Source: Aurantimonas sp. HBX-1
GTDB taxonomy: Bacteria; Pseudomonadota; Alphaproteobacteria; Rhizobiales; Rhizobiaceae
Direction: 5' to 3'
Length of the DNA: 64,000 nt
NCBI RefSeq assembly: GCF_021391535.1
Contig: NZ_CP090066.1
Coordinates: 310,001 to 374,000 of the forward strand
Below, piece by piece: positions 44,892 to 53,115 of the stretch. The notes under the pieces were generated by a model. It was not told the origin of the DNA. It did no database searches and worked only from the letters and a program-made list of their open reading frames with translations. The translations under genes were made by a program, and so were the position numbers. How positions within the stretch are numbered: the stretch's first letter is position 1; the number at the start of each line of letters is the position of its first letter.

Positions 44892-45782
44892 TTGAAACGG
44901 CTTCTCGTCTTCTTCCCCGCCCTGTTCGTGCTGCTCTGGTCGACCGGCTTCATCGGCGCGCGCTATGCGATGCCGCATGCCGAGCCGTTCACGTTCCTGG
45001 CCATGCGCTACGCTTTGGCGCTGGCGCTGCTCGGGGCGCTGGCGGTGATGACGTCGGCGCCGTGGCCGAGATGGCGGCCGGCGAGCCATGCGATGATCGC
45101 CGGCAGCCTGATCCACGGGGTCTATCTCGGCGGGGTGTTCTATGCGGTGCGGCACGGGCTGAATGCCGGGATCGCGGCGCTGATCGTCGGGCTGCAGCCG
45201 ATCCTGACGACGATCCTCGCCGCCAGCTTCCTCGGCGAGAAGGTCCGGCCGCGCCATTATCTGGGCCTGGCGCTGGGGCTCGCGGGCGTCGCGCTGGTGA
45301 TCCTGCCGAAGCTCGGCGGCGCCGGGGCGTACGGGTTCCAGACGCTGGCGCCGGTGTTCCTGTCGGCGATCGCCATCTCGGTCGGCTCGGTCTGGCAGAA
45401 GCGCTTCGTCGGCGGGGTGGATCTGCGCACCGGCACCGCCCTGCAATATCTCGGCGCGCTGGTGCCGACGCTGATCCTGGCGCTCGCCACCGAGACGATG
45501 GTGGTCGACTGGACGGGCGAGCTGGTGTTCGCGCTGGTCTGGCTGGTGCTGGTGCTGTCGATCGGGGCGATCTTCCTGATGCTGTACCTGATCCGCGAGG
45601 GGGCGGTGTCGCGGGTGGCGTCGCTGATGTACCTGGTGCCGGGCGTCACCGCGGTGATGGCGTATCTGCTGTTCGGCGAGACGTTGCAGCCGGTGCAGCT
45701 CGCCGGCCTCGCGCTGGCCGGGATCGGCGTCGCGGCGGCGACGCACCAGCGGGGGCCCAAGGTGCTGCCGCCGCAGCCCTGA
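44892..45782 (+). CDS. EamA/DMT-family transporter
   Basis: Drug/metabolite transporter with ten predicted membrane helices in two EamA repeats (FPALFVLLWSTGFIGARYAMPHAEP; AGLQPILTT-like GLQPILTTILAASFLGEKV; and the second-repeat AYLLFGETLQPVQLAG). The TTG at 44892 gives MKRLLVFFPALF, matching family N-termini; an ATG at 44763 would add 43 residues of polar, low-complexity sequence and is less likely. Substrate is unknown; amino acids or metabolites are typical. Confidence 0.85.
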   Translation: MKRLLVFFPALFVLLWSTGFIGARYAMPHAEPFTFLAMRYALALALLGALAVMTSAPWPRWRPASHAMIAGSLIHGVYLGGVFYAVRHGLNAGIAALIVGLQPILTTILAASFLGEKVRPRHYLGLALGLAGVALVILPKLGGAGAYGFQTLAPVFLSAIAISVGSVWQKRFVGGVDLRTGTALQYLGALVPTLILALATETMVVDWTGELVFALVWLVLVLSIGAIFLMLYLIREGAVSRVASLMYLVPGVTAVMAYLLFGETLQPVQLAGLALAGIGVAAATHQRGPKVLPPQP

Positions 45783-45877
45783 CCGCGGCCGATCGCCTCC
45801 CGCCGGCGCTGCGGCTCGCGCCGCGGCGGCGGCTGCCTATATGAAGCCCTTACCATCGCAACCGCCGAAAGGCCGGC

Positions 45878-46066
45878 ATGTCCGATTTCCTCACCTATCT
45901 CGCCCTCCTCGTGATGATCGCCACCGCCGGCGTGCTGCTCGCCGGGCTGTTCAACATGATGCGCAACGGCGACGGCAACCGCTCGCAGAAACTGATGCGC
46001 GCCCGCGTCATGCTGCAGGGCGTCGCGGTGATCCTCATCGTCGGCGTGCTGCTGCTGGCGCGGTAA
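45878..46066 (+). CDS. Twin-transmembrane HIG1-domain protein
   Basis: Small 62-residue protein with two hydrophobic helices joined by a polar loop (MMRNGDGNRSQKLMRARVMLQG), the HIG_1_N pattern. Bacterial members are widespread in Hyphomicrobiales and are thought to associate with respiratory complexes, like mitochondrial Rcf1/HIG1. In relatives this gene usually sits near the cobalamin adenosyltransferase gene; here about 4.4 kb of accessory sequence separates them. Confidence 0.88.
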   Translation: MSDFLTYLALLVMIATAGVLLAGLFNMMRNGDGNRSQKLMRARVMLQGVAVILIVGVLLLAR

Positions 46067-46807
46067 TTCGGCCCATGCTTCGGGGTCCCCGCCAGCGACG
46101 AGCGCAGCGAGGGGGCGGGGCAGCGAGTCTCTGTCCCGTCCTTAAGTGTCGCGGCGACGCCGCTCACTGACGGGCCCCTGGCCGTTTCGTCTCCGACGAA
46201 ACGGGCTGCGGGATGCCGCAGGCCAACCCTGCGACGTATTCTGCGTCATGCGGTTCGCCTCCGGCATCCCGCGCGGCGTTTGACCCTCCCCTCGCCACGT
46301 GACCCGCCCGGAGGCGGTTCGCGTGTGGCCGGCTCTTCGCGCCCGAGGGCGCTCAAGCGGACCGATCCGCAGCCCTCTCGTAGTGGAGGACGGTCCGGCG
46401 GCTCGAAGGGCGGTCCGGGCCAGAGCTTCTCCGGAAGAAGCCCCGTCGCGGCCGCCGCCCGCCGGCCCCCGAACGATCCCGGTGATCATTCGCGCCCGTT
46501 TCGCGGGCCGGCGGTGAGGGGAGTATGCGGGGGGTGTGGGAGGTGGGGATAAGTTTTTTGGCTGGGTCGAAAGCGGTCTGGCATCATAGAGTGGAAAGCC
46601 AGCACAACTGCCGTAAACCTCCGAGTTATTAGCGCGGTGTGACCTCCGCTTTCACTCTCACAGCGGCTCTGCCCGGGGAAGCACCGACTGGGACTGCCGT
46701 ACCGACGGCTTTAGAGCCGCTAGGATGCTGCTTTCCGCCCTCACGTCAGTACTCGAGCAGCAGACGATACTCCTCAATCTGAGTAAAGGCTGCTTATGCG
46801 CGGCGCC
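46067..46807. other. Gene-free stretch left of the methyltransferase-PIN cassette
   Basis: About 740 bases with no recognisable gene. The first 430 are very GC-rich with several inverted repeats. The rest, from about 46540, is more balanced and probably belongs to the inserted cassette. The change in composition near 46540-46560 is the best guess for the left cassette boundary. No insertion sequence or integrase remnant was recognised. Confidence 0.4.
46182..46204. terminator. Hairpin downstream of the HIG1 gene
   Basis: A perfect 10-bp stem, CCGTTTCGTC with loop TCC and its complement, lies 115 bases after the HIG1 gene. No T-run follows, so a terminator role is tentative. Confidence 0.4.
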
Positions 46808-47311
46808 TTATATCGTAAGCATTCGGATATCCGGGTCGGCGTCCGGGATGCGCTTCATGCGGCCGTCGGCAGTGACAAAGACCAAATCGCGTTCCTTGGC
46901 TTGGGCGCACATCCAGAGATCGTTCTCGTCAATACCGAGCTTTTGGCCCGTCGCCTTGTCGACCCACTCCTCGATATACTTTGGACGGTCTTTGCGCAGC
47001 ATTTTCGCTAGATATTTCTGCGCAATGCGCGCCTTTACTTCTGCATATACGGCAGCAGTGTGATGGGTGATATCTAGCACCGCATGTGAACGCGCTTGGA
47101 CGATCATCGCCTCAAGCGCCGGCAGATTGCCTTTGCCGATCACGGCGGCGAGCTTCGTCCCGAAACCGAGTTCAGCCAAGGCGACCGCGGAAATGAACCG
47201 GGGACTTTCCGGGGGTAACGCTGCAAGGGACTGACCTTTCTCAGCATGGTGAGGGTGCGTCGGATCAAGGTAGATCGACAGGACCGTCGTATCGAGAAGG
47301 TATGCATTCAT
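46808..47311 (-). CDS. PIN-domain (VapC-like) ribonuclease
   Basis: A 167-residue PIN-domain protein, the fold of VapC toxins and other Mg-dependent ribonucleases. All four acidic positions are visible: Asp7 (YLLDTTVLS), Glu47 (ALAELGFG), Asp131 (DENDLWMCA) and Asp149 (FVTADGRM), so it should be active. ATG 47311 gives a normal PIN start; ATG 47326 overlaps the methyltransferase stop and is possible. No separate antitoxin gene of the VapB type lies next to it; it is the last gene of an operon with a methyltransferase and an HTH protein. A toxin role is inference. Confidence 0.85.
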   Translation of the reverse strand: MNAYLLDTTVLSIYLDPTHPHHAEKGQSLAALPPESPRFISAVALAELGFGTKLAAVIGKGNLPALEAMIVQARSHAVLDITHHTAAVYAEVKARIAQKYLAKMLRKDRPKYIEEWVDKATGQKLGIDENDLWMCAQAKERDLVFVTADGRMKRIPDADPDIRMLTI

Positions 47312-47315
47312 CGCT

Positions 47316-49805
47316 TCAAGCCACATAATCGCGGAGAAGCAAGGCCTGCTCTTTGGGTAGAGGCTTAAATATCTTGCCTACCCAATCCCCTCCGGCATTG
47401 AACCGGCCTGACAGTCGTTCGGCCAGGCTCAGGCCCGGCATGGGATATGCGGCATTCCAGTGCGTCCAGGGGTGAGCAACTGGCCGCTCGGACCCTTCGA
47501 AGAAGGCCAGTAACTGCCGCTCAAGACGCAACGGCAGATCGTATGCTTCCAGAACGGCGGCATCAATCTGCGATAATAGGCCGGCAAGCCGCGTATCGAC
47601 GTCTCCCAAGATCAACGGATTGCGCAGCAGCTCCAAATAGCTGCCGACCAGGTCTGTCAGCTTTGCGGGCAGCAATGCTGGGATCGGGACACTTCCTACC
47701 ACGGACGTTCGAAATCGATCCTTGGGCGAGTTGATCGCTAAATAGGCGTTTGCAACTGGACCGTTGAGGACACCGCCCAAGGCCGCAAGTTCTTGCTCCG
47801 CGAGCGCTCTCTTTGGCCACAATCCAAAAAATTGCTGTGAGCACAGGAGGCCGGCTGTATCGACGAAAGCCCCGATACACCAAGCGCCGCGGCTTAGCCG
47901 GGTTGCGCTTGCCACAAGCTTGGGGTGCATCCAGTCGTGCGCGGCGCCCCTGCGAAGATGGTCAGATCGGAAATCGAGCCATAGGGGCCGTGGCTGGTTA
48001 TATTGCTGAAGATGGCGCGCATTTGCGTAGCCTAACCGGTACCCCGGCTTTTCGTTCTCACTCGTTGCTTGGTCTTGATGATAAGTCCATTCCAGCCCCC
48101 GGCTCGGCTTCAGAACCGACGCCAGGTTCGGATAATCTTCCAGATAGTCCCACAAATCATTGAGCGGCGGTATCCACAGTTGGCCCTCAGGTTGCTTGTC
48201 GATAGCTCGTACAAGCTCGCGATGGACCGTAGCCCTCCCCGTCTTCAGGAAGGCCGAGCGGTCACGCTCTGCCACCTCGCTTGAACGCAGGGCTATCGTC
48301 CCGGCATCGGACCCACGCAGATCGCGGGCAATAACGGCAGAGGTCTCGACATCCGATGCGCCGAAAATACCGTCGGGAAGTTTAAGGATTTCGACGGTGC
48401 TGTAGAGATTTTCGATCCTGCGACGCTGTTCAGCGAATTGACGCTCCAAGATGAATGATCGCGGAAGGACAAAACCCAAGGCGAGAGGCTTGCCGTCGAT
48501 TGCCGCGCTCAGCGCCGCGATCGCCTTGGAGTGCGTTTCCCGGGCGACTGCGTAGCGCCCCTTGTCGGCGGCACTAAAGGCTTCGAAGGGTGGATTGCAA
48601 ACGATCACGTTGCTCTCCCCGATCCGCTGCGCCAGCACGCCATCGGCGAAGAGGTCGGCCTCCTTCACGTGCCAGCCATTGTGATTGGGATAGTCGGCAA
48701 GGATCAGCGACAATGTCGCGACTTCGCAGGCGAAAGGATCAACCTCATCGCCTGAAATATGGCCGATTAGAAAGTCGTGCCGTTCCTGATCCGACCACTC
48801 TACCGGCAAAAGGTCGCGCAGGTGGCGCAGCACCGAGACGAGAAAAACTCCGGCGCCCGCGAACGGCTCATAAATCCTTAGATCTTCAGGCTTATGCCTG
48901 TGGAGCTCGAGCCGCTGGACCACATACTCGGCGACTTGGCGCGGCGTGCTGTGGGTCCCGAACAGCTTCCGCGTTTCCGGCGTGATCAGCGTGTTCTCGT
49001 AGACGAAAGCAAGGTCGTCTGACGAGATGTTGGAAAAGCTGATGCCGCCTTGCAAATGCCGCCATGCCGCATCGAAGATTCGCGGCAGCGCAGTGTTCGC
49101 TTGGCCTGCGATTGGCGCGAGCGCATAATAGCTCTCGATGCCCGCCAGCACCGATCCCAGATCATTCGCATCCCAACCATCGGCATAGGGGTGGCGACGG
49201 TCCTGCAGAACCTTAGCCGCCAGCAAGCGGAAAACGACGCGAAACAATGTGCGCGCGTCGAGGCGGTCGCCGCTCGGCGCCTGGCGTACCCGATCGAGGG
49301 TTTCGACTAGAAGACGATCCAGCTTGAGATGAATTTCGCTTTCGATCGTGGGCAGAAGACCTACGTCGACAAAATCGAGCTGATATCCCGTTCCCGAAGC
49401 ACCGATCGATTTTGCCCGGTGAATAGCGTCGGGATGCCAATTCGCCTGATTGCGCCCGAATAGCTCGGCGATATCAGTGACCGTAACCTTTTCGATCGCG
49501 CGTGGTGGCGCGTCGCTTCGCACCTCCCAGACGGTAACGTCGTCGTGCTCGATAACGAACAGCAGAGGTGCCCCTAAGGCACGATGCTGTTTCACGAGAT
49601 CGATAGCGCGGTGGCCTCTGCTATTGACGACGGCGAGTGCGGCGGACCGGTAAGAAGGCGGCGTGCGCGTAAAGGCAGCGAGTTGGACAGTCCGCGTCGT
49701 ATTGGCGTCGCTCAACACATCCGCGAAGGCATAGTCAAGCACGACTGCCTCCGCGCGATAGCCGATGTCGCGAGCCGCTTGCGCGATGCACTCGACCGCG
49801 TTCAC
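47316..49805 (-). CDS. Adenine-N6-type DNA methyltransferase, large
   Basis: An 829-residue SAM-dependent DNA methyltransferase of the N6_Mtase/Eco57I-like kind. Motif I EPFAGAGVFL lies near residue 311 and catalytic NPPF (VIVCNPPFEAF) near 402, with FGTHSTPRQVAEYVVQRL just before, as in type I HsdM. The N-terminal 170 residues resemble the front of type IIG enzymes (LLFVIEHDDVTVWEV) but no nuclease motif is evident. The C-terminal 300 residues could recognise target DNA. Start GTG 49805 overlaps the HTH gene stop (GTGA). No restriction nuclease gene is adjacent; instead a PIN gene follows. Distinct from DrmMI at the left edge. Confidence 0.85.
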   Translation of the reverse strand: MNAVECIAQAARDIGYRAEAVVLDYAFADVLSDANTTRTVQLAAFTRTPPSYRSAALAVVNSRGHRAIDLVKQHRALGAPLLFVIEHDDVTVWEVRSDAPPRAIEKVTVTDIAELFGRNQANWHPDAIHRAKSIGASGTGYQLDFVDVGLLPTIESEIHLKLDRLLVETLDRVRQAPSGDRLDARTLFRVVFRLLAAKVLQDRRHPYADGWDANDLGSVLAGIESYYALAPIAGQANTALPRIFDAAWRHLQGGISFSNISSDDLAFVYENTLITPETRKLFGTHSTPRQVAEYVVQRLELHRHKPEDLRIYEPFAGAGVFLVSVLRHLRDLLPVEWSDQERHDFLIGHISGDEVDPFACEVATLSLILADYPNHNGWHVKEADLFADGVLAQRIGESNVIVCNPPFEAFSAADKGRYAVARETHSKAIAALSAAIDGKPLALGFVLPRSFILERQFAEQRRRIENLYSTVEILKLPDGIFGASDVETSAVIARDLRGSDAGTIALRSSEVAERDRSAFLKTGRATVHRELVRAIDKQPEGQLWIPPLNDLWDYLEDYPNLASVLKPSRGLEWTYHQDQATSENEKPGYRLGYANARHLQQYNQPRPLWLDFRSDHLRRGAAHDWMHPKLVASATRLSRGAWCIGAFVDTAGLLCSQQFFGLWPKRALAEQELAALGGVLNGPVANAYLAINSPKDRFRTSVVGSVPIPALLPAKLTDLVGSYLELLRNPLILGDVDTRLAGLLSQIDAAVLEAYDLPLRLERQLLAFFEGSERPVAHPWTHWNAAYPMPGLSLAERLSGRFNAGGDWVGKIFKPLPKEQALLLRDYVA

Positions 49806-50287
49806 GACCGGGCTCCGCCTGCGGCCGCGGTCGCAGTGCCAACTGGAATGGGTGGGAAGCGCAGCGACGCCTGCTTCTCTGAGTCGCTAGCAGCAAGGAG
49901 CTGCTCGCGAAGCCTAGAGACGATGGACCGCAGTGGGATAGTGATCGTTGGCCGCTCGCTTGTAGTCTCGGCGAGCTCCGTCCGAAGCCGCAATTGCCCT
50001 GCGTGGAGATCGACAATCAGCTTCGTGCGTTCAAGTGCGGGCCACGGCGATTGGTTACACAGCGCGAACAGCGGTACGGCGATAGGCGCCAGGGCGCCGA
50101 CGCGAACCGCCATTTCGACTGCAAGCTCCCGAATCACCGCAACGGCGACCAGGTCGCCTGAAGTAAAGCAAGGACTGTGGCCACGTCCTCGTCGCAGCGG
50201 ACTGAGTGCCTTCTTCCAGTGGCGATAGGTTTCCGGAGCAATCGATATCGCGCTGCGCAACTGACCGGGGGTATAAAGAATAGTCAC
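49802..50287 (-). CDS. MerR-like helix-turn-helix protein heading the methyltransferase-PIN operon
   Basis: A 161-residue protein whose first 35 residues (YTPGQLRSAISIAPETYRHW) look like a MerR-type winged HTH. The middle is hydrophobic/helical (VAVAVIRELAVEMAVRVGALAPIAVPLFALC) and the tail is Ala/Thr-rich. Probably an autoregulator: a perfect inverted repeat sits 14 bases before its GTG start and overlaps the predicted promoter. It could also be an antitoxin-like partner of the PIN protein. No exact family is recognised. Confidence 0.65.
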   Translation of the reverse strand: MTILYTPGQLRSAISIAPETYRHWKKALSPLRRGRGHSPCFTSGDLVAVAVIRELAVEMAVRVGALAPIAVPLFALCNQSPWPALERTKLIVDLHAGQLRLRTELAETTSERPTITIPLRSIVSRLREQLLAASDSEKQASLRFPPIPVGTATAAAGGARS

Positions 50288-50300
50288 AAATTAGCTCACG

Positions 50301-50322
50301 ATCTTGTTGCGAACAACAAGAT
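50301..50322 (-). promoter_or_regulatory. Perfect inverted repeat, probable operator
   Basis: ATCTTGTTG, spacer CGAA, CAACAAGAT: nine perfectly complementary bases per arm. It overlaps the predicted -10 box of the methyltransferase-PIN operon, so binding would block transcription. The HTH protein encoded next to it is the natural candidate ligand. Confidence 0.6.
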
Positions 50323-50346
50323 ACCTCGTCTCTCTTCCCGAGGCAA
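50318..50346 (-). promoter_or_regulatory. Predicted promoter of the HTH-methyltransferase-PIN operon
   Basis: On the minus strand TTGCCT (50341-50346) and TATCTT (50318-50323) are spaced by 17 bases. Each matches its sigma-70 consensus at four of six positions. The start codon lies about 30 bases downstream of the -10 box. Confidence 0.5.
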
Positions 50347-50501
50347 GAATTATTGGCGAGCGATAGCCGGCCATTTACTGGCGGATCGGCTGTGCCCGCT
50401 TCAAGCGACTAGTGAGGCAAGCCCGATAACGCAGATGGGCACTGACCGCCCCCTGTCTCCCCCCGTCCCGCGCCCTACGTCGCCGGAAAACCGGAGACAG
50501 C

Positions 50502-51068
50502 ATGGTCAAGCTCAACAGGATCTACACGCGCACCGGCGATGCCGGGGAGACCGGGCTCGGCAATGGCGAGCGGCGGCTGAAGTCGGATCTTCGGGTCGAG
50601 ACCTACGGCACGGTGGACGAGCTGAACGCGGTGATCGGGCTGGCGCGCCTCTCCGCCGACGCGGCGCTCGACGCGATGCTGGCGCGGATCCAGAACGAAT
50701 TGTTCGATCTCGGCGCGGAGCTGGCGACGCCGCTGACCGGCGAGCCGCTCGGCTACGAGCCGCTGAAGATCATTGCCTCGCAGGTCGAGCGGCTGGAGCG
50801 CGAGATCGACGCGATGAACGAGCGGCTGGAGCCGCTGAAGAGTTTCGTGCTGCCGGCGGGCTCGGCGGCGGCGGCGCATCTGCACCTGGCGCGGACCGTG
50901 GCGCGGCGGGCCGAGCGGCTGATGGTGGCGCTGGGGCGGGTCGAGACCGTCGAGGCCGTGGCGCTCGCCTATGTCAACCGGCTGTCGGACCATCTGTTCG
51001 TCGCCTCGCGCATCGCCAATGACGACGGGCGGGCGGACGTGCTCTGGGTGCCGGGGCAGAGCCGCTAG
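50502..51068 (+). CDS. PduO-type ATP:cob(I)alamin adenosyltransferase
   Basis: Adds the 5'-deoxyadenosyl group to cobalamin, making coenzyme B12. The 188-residue protein has the family ATP-binding N-terminus (IYTRTGDAGETGLGNG), ETYGTVDELNAVIG, the LPAGS motif and ARTVARRAERL near the conserved arginine, and ends NRLSDHLFVASRIAND. ATG 50502 follows GGAGACAGC. In related genomes it lies next to the HIG1 gene and etfBA, so it marks the right border of the accessory insertion. Confidence 0.94.
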   Translation: MVKLNRIYTRTGDAGETGLGNGERRLKSDLRVETYGTVDELNAVIGLARLSADAALDAMLARIQNELFDLGAELATPLTGEPLGYEPLKIIASQVERLEREIDAMNERLEPLKSFVLPAGSAAAAHLHLARTVARRAERLMVALGRVETVEAVALAYVNRLSDHLFVASRIANDDGRADVLWVPGQSR

Positions 51069-51226
51069 GGCGCGGCGGGCCGGGACGCCGGTCGGCGGTG
51101 CCGGGCGGGCGGCGCAGGGCGCGGCTTCGGGGGCGGGCCGGCGGGGTAGGTGCCCCTGGGCCGCGGCGGCGGGGCTTGAAAGATGCGGGCCGGGGCGTCA
51201 CTAAGCCCGCAGACCGGCACGCCGCT

Positions 51227-51255
51227 TTGACGATTACGTAAGAATCCGATATCGC
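51227..51255 (+). promoter_or_regulatory. Predicted etfBA promoter
   Basis: TTGACG (51227-51232) and TATCGC (51250-51255) with a 17-base spacer lie about 90 bases before etfB. The -35 box matches five of six consensus bases; the -10 is weaker. Confidence 0.45.
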
Positions 51256-51345
51256 GTCGGGCAGATATCAGGCCGCGGCCGCGGCGTTCGCGCCCGGCCG
51301 ACGCGACCCGCCCGAGCGGCGGGGCGAGCAAGGGAGAGCGTACCC

Positions 51346-52095
51346 ATGAAGGTCCTCGTCGCCGTCAAGCGCGTGGTCGACTACAACGTCAAGATCCGGG
51401 TCAAGCCGGACGGCACGGGCGTCGACCTCGCCAACGTCAAGATGAGCATGAACCCGTTCGACGAGATCGCCGTCGAGGCGGCGATAAGGCTGAAGGAAGC
51501 CGGCACGGTGAGCGAGATCGTCGCCGTCTCCGTCGGCCCGCAACAGGCGCAGGAGACGATCCGCACGGCCTTGGCGATGGGCGCCGACCGCGGCATTCTG
51601 GTCAAGACCGACCAGCCGACCGAGCCGCTCGCCGTGGCGAAGATCCTGAAAGGCGTGGTCGAGGAGGAAAAGCCCGACCTCGTCATCGTCGGCAAGCAGG
51701 CGATCGACGACGACTGCAACCAGACCGGCCAGATGCTGGCGGCGCTGCTCGGCTGGAGCCAGGGCACCTTCGCCAACAGAATAGAGATCGCCGACGGCCG
51801 CGCGGTGGTGACGCGCGAGGTGGACGGCGGGCTGCAGGTGGTGGACCTCTCGCTGCCGGCGATCGTGACCACGGATCTCAGGCTCAACGAGCCGCGCTAC
51901 GCCTCGCTGCCGAACATCATGAAGGCGAAGAAGAAGCCGCTCGAGGAGAAAACGCCGGAAGGCTACGGCGTCGACATCGCGCCGCGGCTGGAGATCGTCC
52001 GGACGGCCGAGCCGAAGGGCCGTGACGCCGGCATCAAGGTGGCGAGCGTCGACGAGCTGATCGACAAGCTGAAGAACGAAGCCGGCCTGCTCTGA
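51346..52095 (+). CDS. etfB: Electron transfer flavoprotein beta subunit
   Basis: EtfB pairs with EtfA to carry electrons from acyl-CoA and other flavin dehydrogenases to ETF:ubiquinone oxidoreductase. The 249-residue protein begins MKVLVAVKRVVDYNVKIRVK and has the AMP-binding VGKQAIDDDCNQTGQMLAALLGW region and the TTDLRLNEPRY loop that recognises dehydrogenases. GGGAGA precedes the ATG. It is followed after 23 bases by etfA. Confidence 0.96.
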   Translation: MKVLVAVKRVVDYNVKIRVKPDGTGVDLANVKMSMNPFDEIAVEAAIRLKEAGTVSEIVAVSVGPQQAQETIRTALAMGADRGILVKTDQPTEPLAVAKILKGVVEEEKPDLVIVGKQAIDDDCNQTGQMLAALLGWSQGTFANRIEIADGRAVVTREVDGGLQVVDLSLPAIVTTDLRLNEPRYASLPNIMKAKKKPLEEKTPEGYGVDIAPRLEIVRTAEPKGRDAGIKVASVDELIDKLKNEAGLL

Positions 52096-52118
52096 GCGCC
52101 CTTCCAGGAGATCATCCG

Positions 52119-53048
52119 ATGACCACGCTTCTCATCGCCGAACACGACAATGCGGTCCTGTCGGACCAGACGGCCAAGACGCTGACCGCCGCTAGCCAGC
52201 TGGGCGGGGACGTGCACGTGCTCGTCGCGGGCTCGGGCTCGGCCGCCGTGGCGGAGGCCGCCGCCAAGCTCGCCGGCGTCGCCAAGGTGCTGCATGCCGA
52301 CGCCGAGGTTTACGCGAACGGCCTCGCCGAGCCGCTGGCGGACCTCGTGGTGGGGCTCGCCGGCGGCTACGACGCCATCGTCGTGCCGGCGACCACCGGC
52401 GGCAAGAACGTCGCGCCGCGCATCGCCGCGCTGCTCGACGTGATGCAGGTCTCGGACGTGACGGCGGTCGAGGGGCCGGATACGTTCGTGCGGCCGATCT
52501 ATGCCGGCAACGCCATGCAGACGGTGAAGTCGCGCGACGCCAAGAAGGTGATCACGGTGCGCACCTCGGCGTTCCAGGCGGCGGGCGAGGGCGGCTCGGC
52601 GCCGGTCGAGACGGTGGCGGCGGCGGGCGATCCCGGCCTGTCGCGCTTCGTCGAGGACAGACTCGCGCACAGCGAGCGGCCGGAGCTGACCAGCGCCAAG
52701 ATCATCCTGTCGGGCGGGCGGGCGCTCGGCTCGAAGGAGAAGTTCGAGGAATATCTCCTGCCGCTCGCCGACAAGCTGGGCGCGGCGATCGGCGCCTCGC
52801 GCGCCGCGGTGGACGCCGGCTACGCGCCGAACGACTGGCAGGTCGGCCAGACCGGCAAGGTGGTGGCGCCCGACCTCTACATCGCCGTCGGCATCTCCGG
52901 CGCCATCCAGCACCTCGCCGGCATGAAGGATTCCAAGGTGATCGTGGCGATCAACAAGGACGAGGAGGCGCCGATCTTCCAGGTCTCCGACTACGGCCTG
53001 GTCGGCGACCTGTTCCAGATCCTGCCGGAGCTGAAGGACAAGCTCTGA
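52119..53048 (+). CDS. etfA: Electron transfer flavoprotein alpha subunit
   Basis: EtfA carries most of the FAD site. The C-terminal FAD domain is clear (SGGRALGSKEKFEEYLLPLADKL, VGQTGKVVAPDLYIAVGISGAIQH, INKDEEAPIFQVSDYGLVGD). Length of 309 residues is typical. Co-transcribed with etfB and probably with the following dehydrogenase gene. Confidence 0.96.
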   Translation: MTTLLIAEHDNAVLSDQTAKTLTAASQLGGDVHVLVAGSGSAAVAEAAAKLAGVAKVLHADAEVYANGLAEPLADLVVGLAGGYDAIVVPATTGGKNVAPRIAALLDVMQVSDVTAVEGPDTFVRPIYAGNAMQTVKSRDAKKVITVRTSAFQAAGEGGSAPVETVAAAGDPGLSRFVEDRLAHSERPELTSAKIILSGGRALGSKEKFEEYLLPLADKLGAAIGASRAAVDAGYAPNDWQVGQTGKVVAPDLYIAVGISGAIQHLAGMKDSKVIVAINKDEEAPIFQVSDYGLVGDLFQILPELKDKL

Positions 53049-53115
53049 CGCGGCTTTGACGGGGTTCCGGCGCCCCGATAGGTTGGCGCCGGGGCGCCGA
53101 GAACGGGAATTGCGG

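Noticed and set aside
46280..46552. Possible small basic proteins in the GC-rich gap after the HIG1 gene
   Set aside because: Arg/Pro-rich low-complexity frames on both strands, no ribosome site and no known family.
47316..49805. Calling the 829-residue methyltransferase part of BREX (PglX) or of a type I restriction system
   Set aside because: No BREX genes (pglZ, brxC) and no hsdS/hsdR lie nearby; length and neighbours do not fit either.
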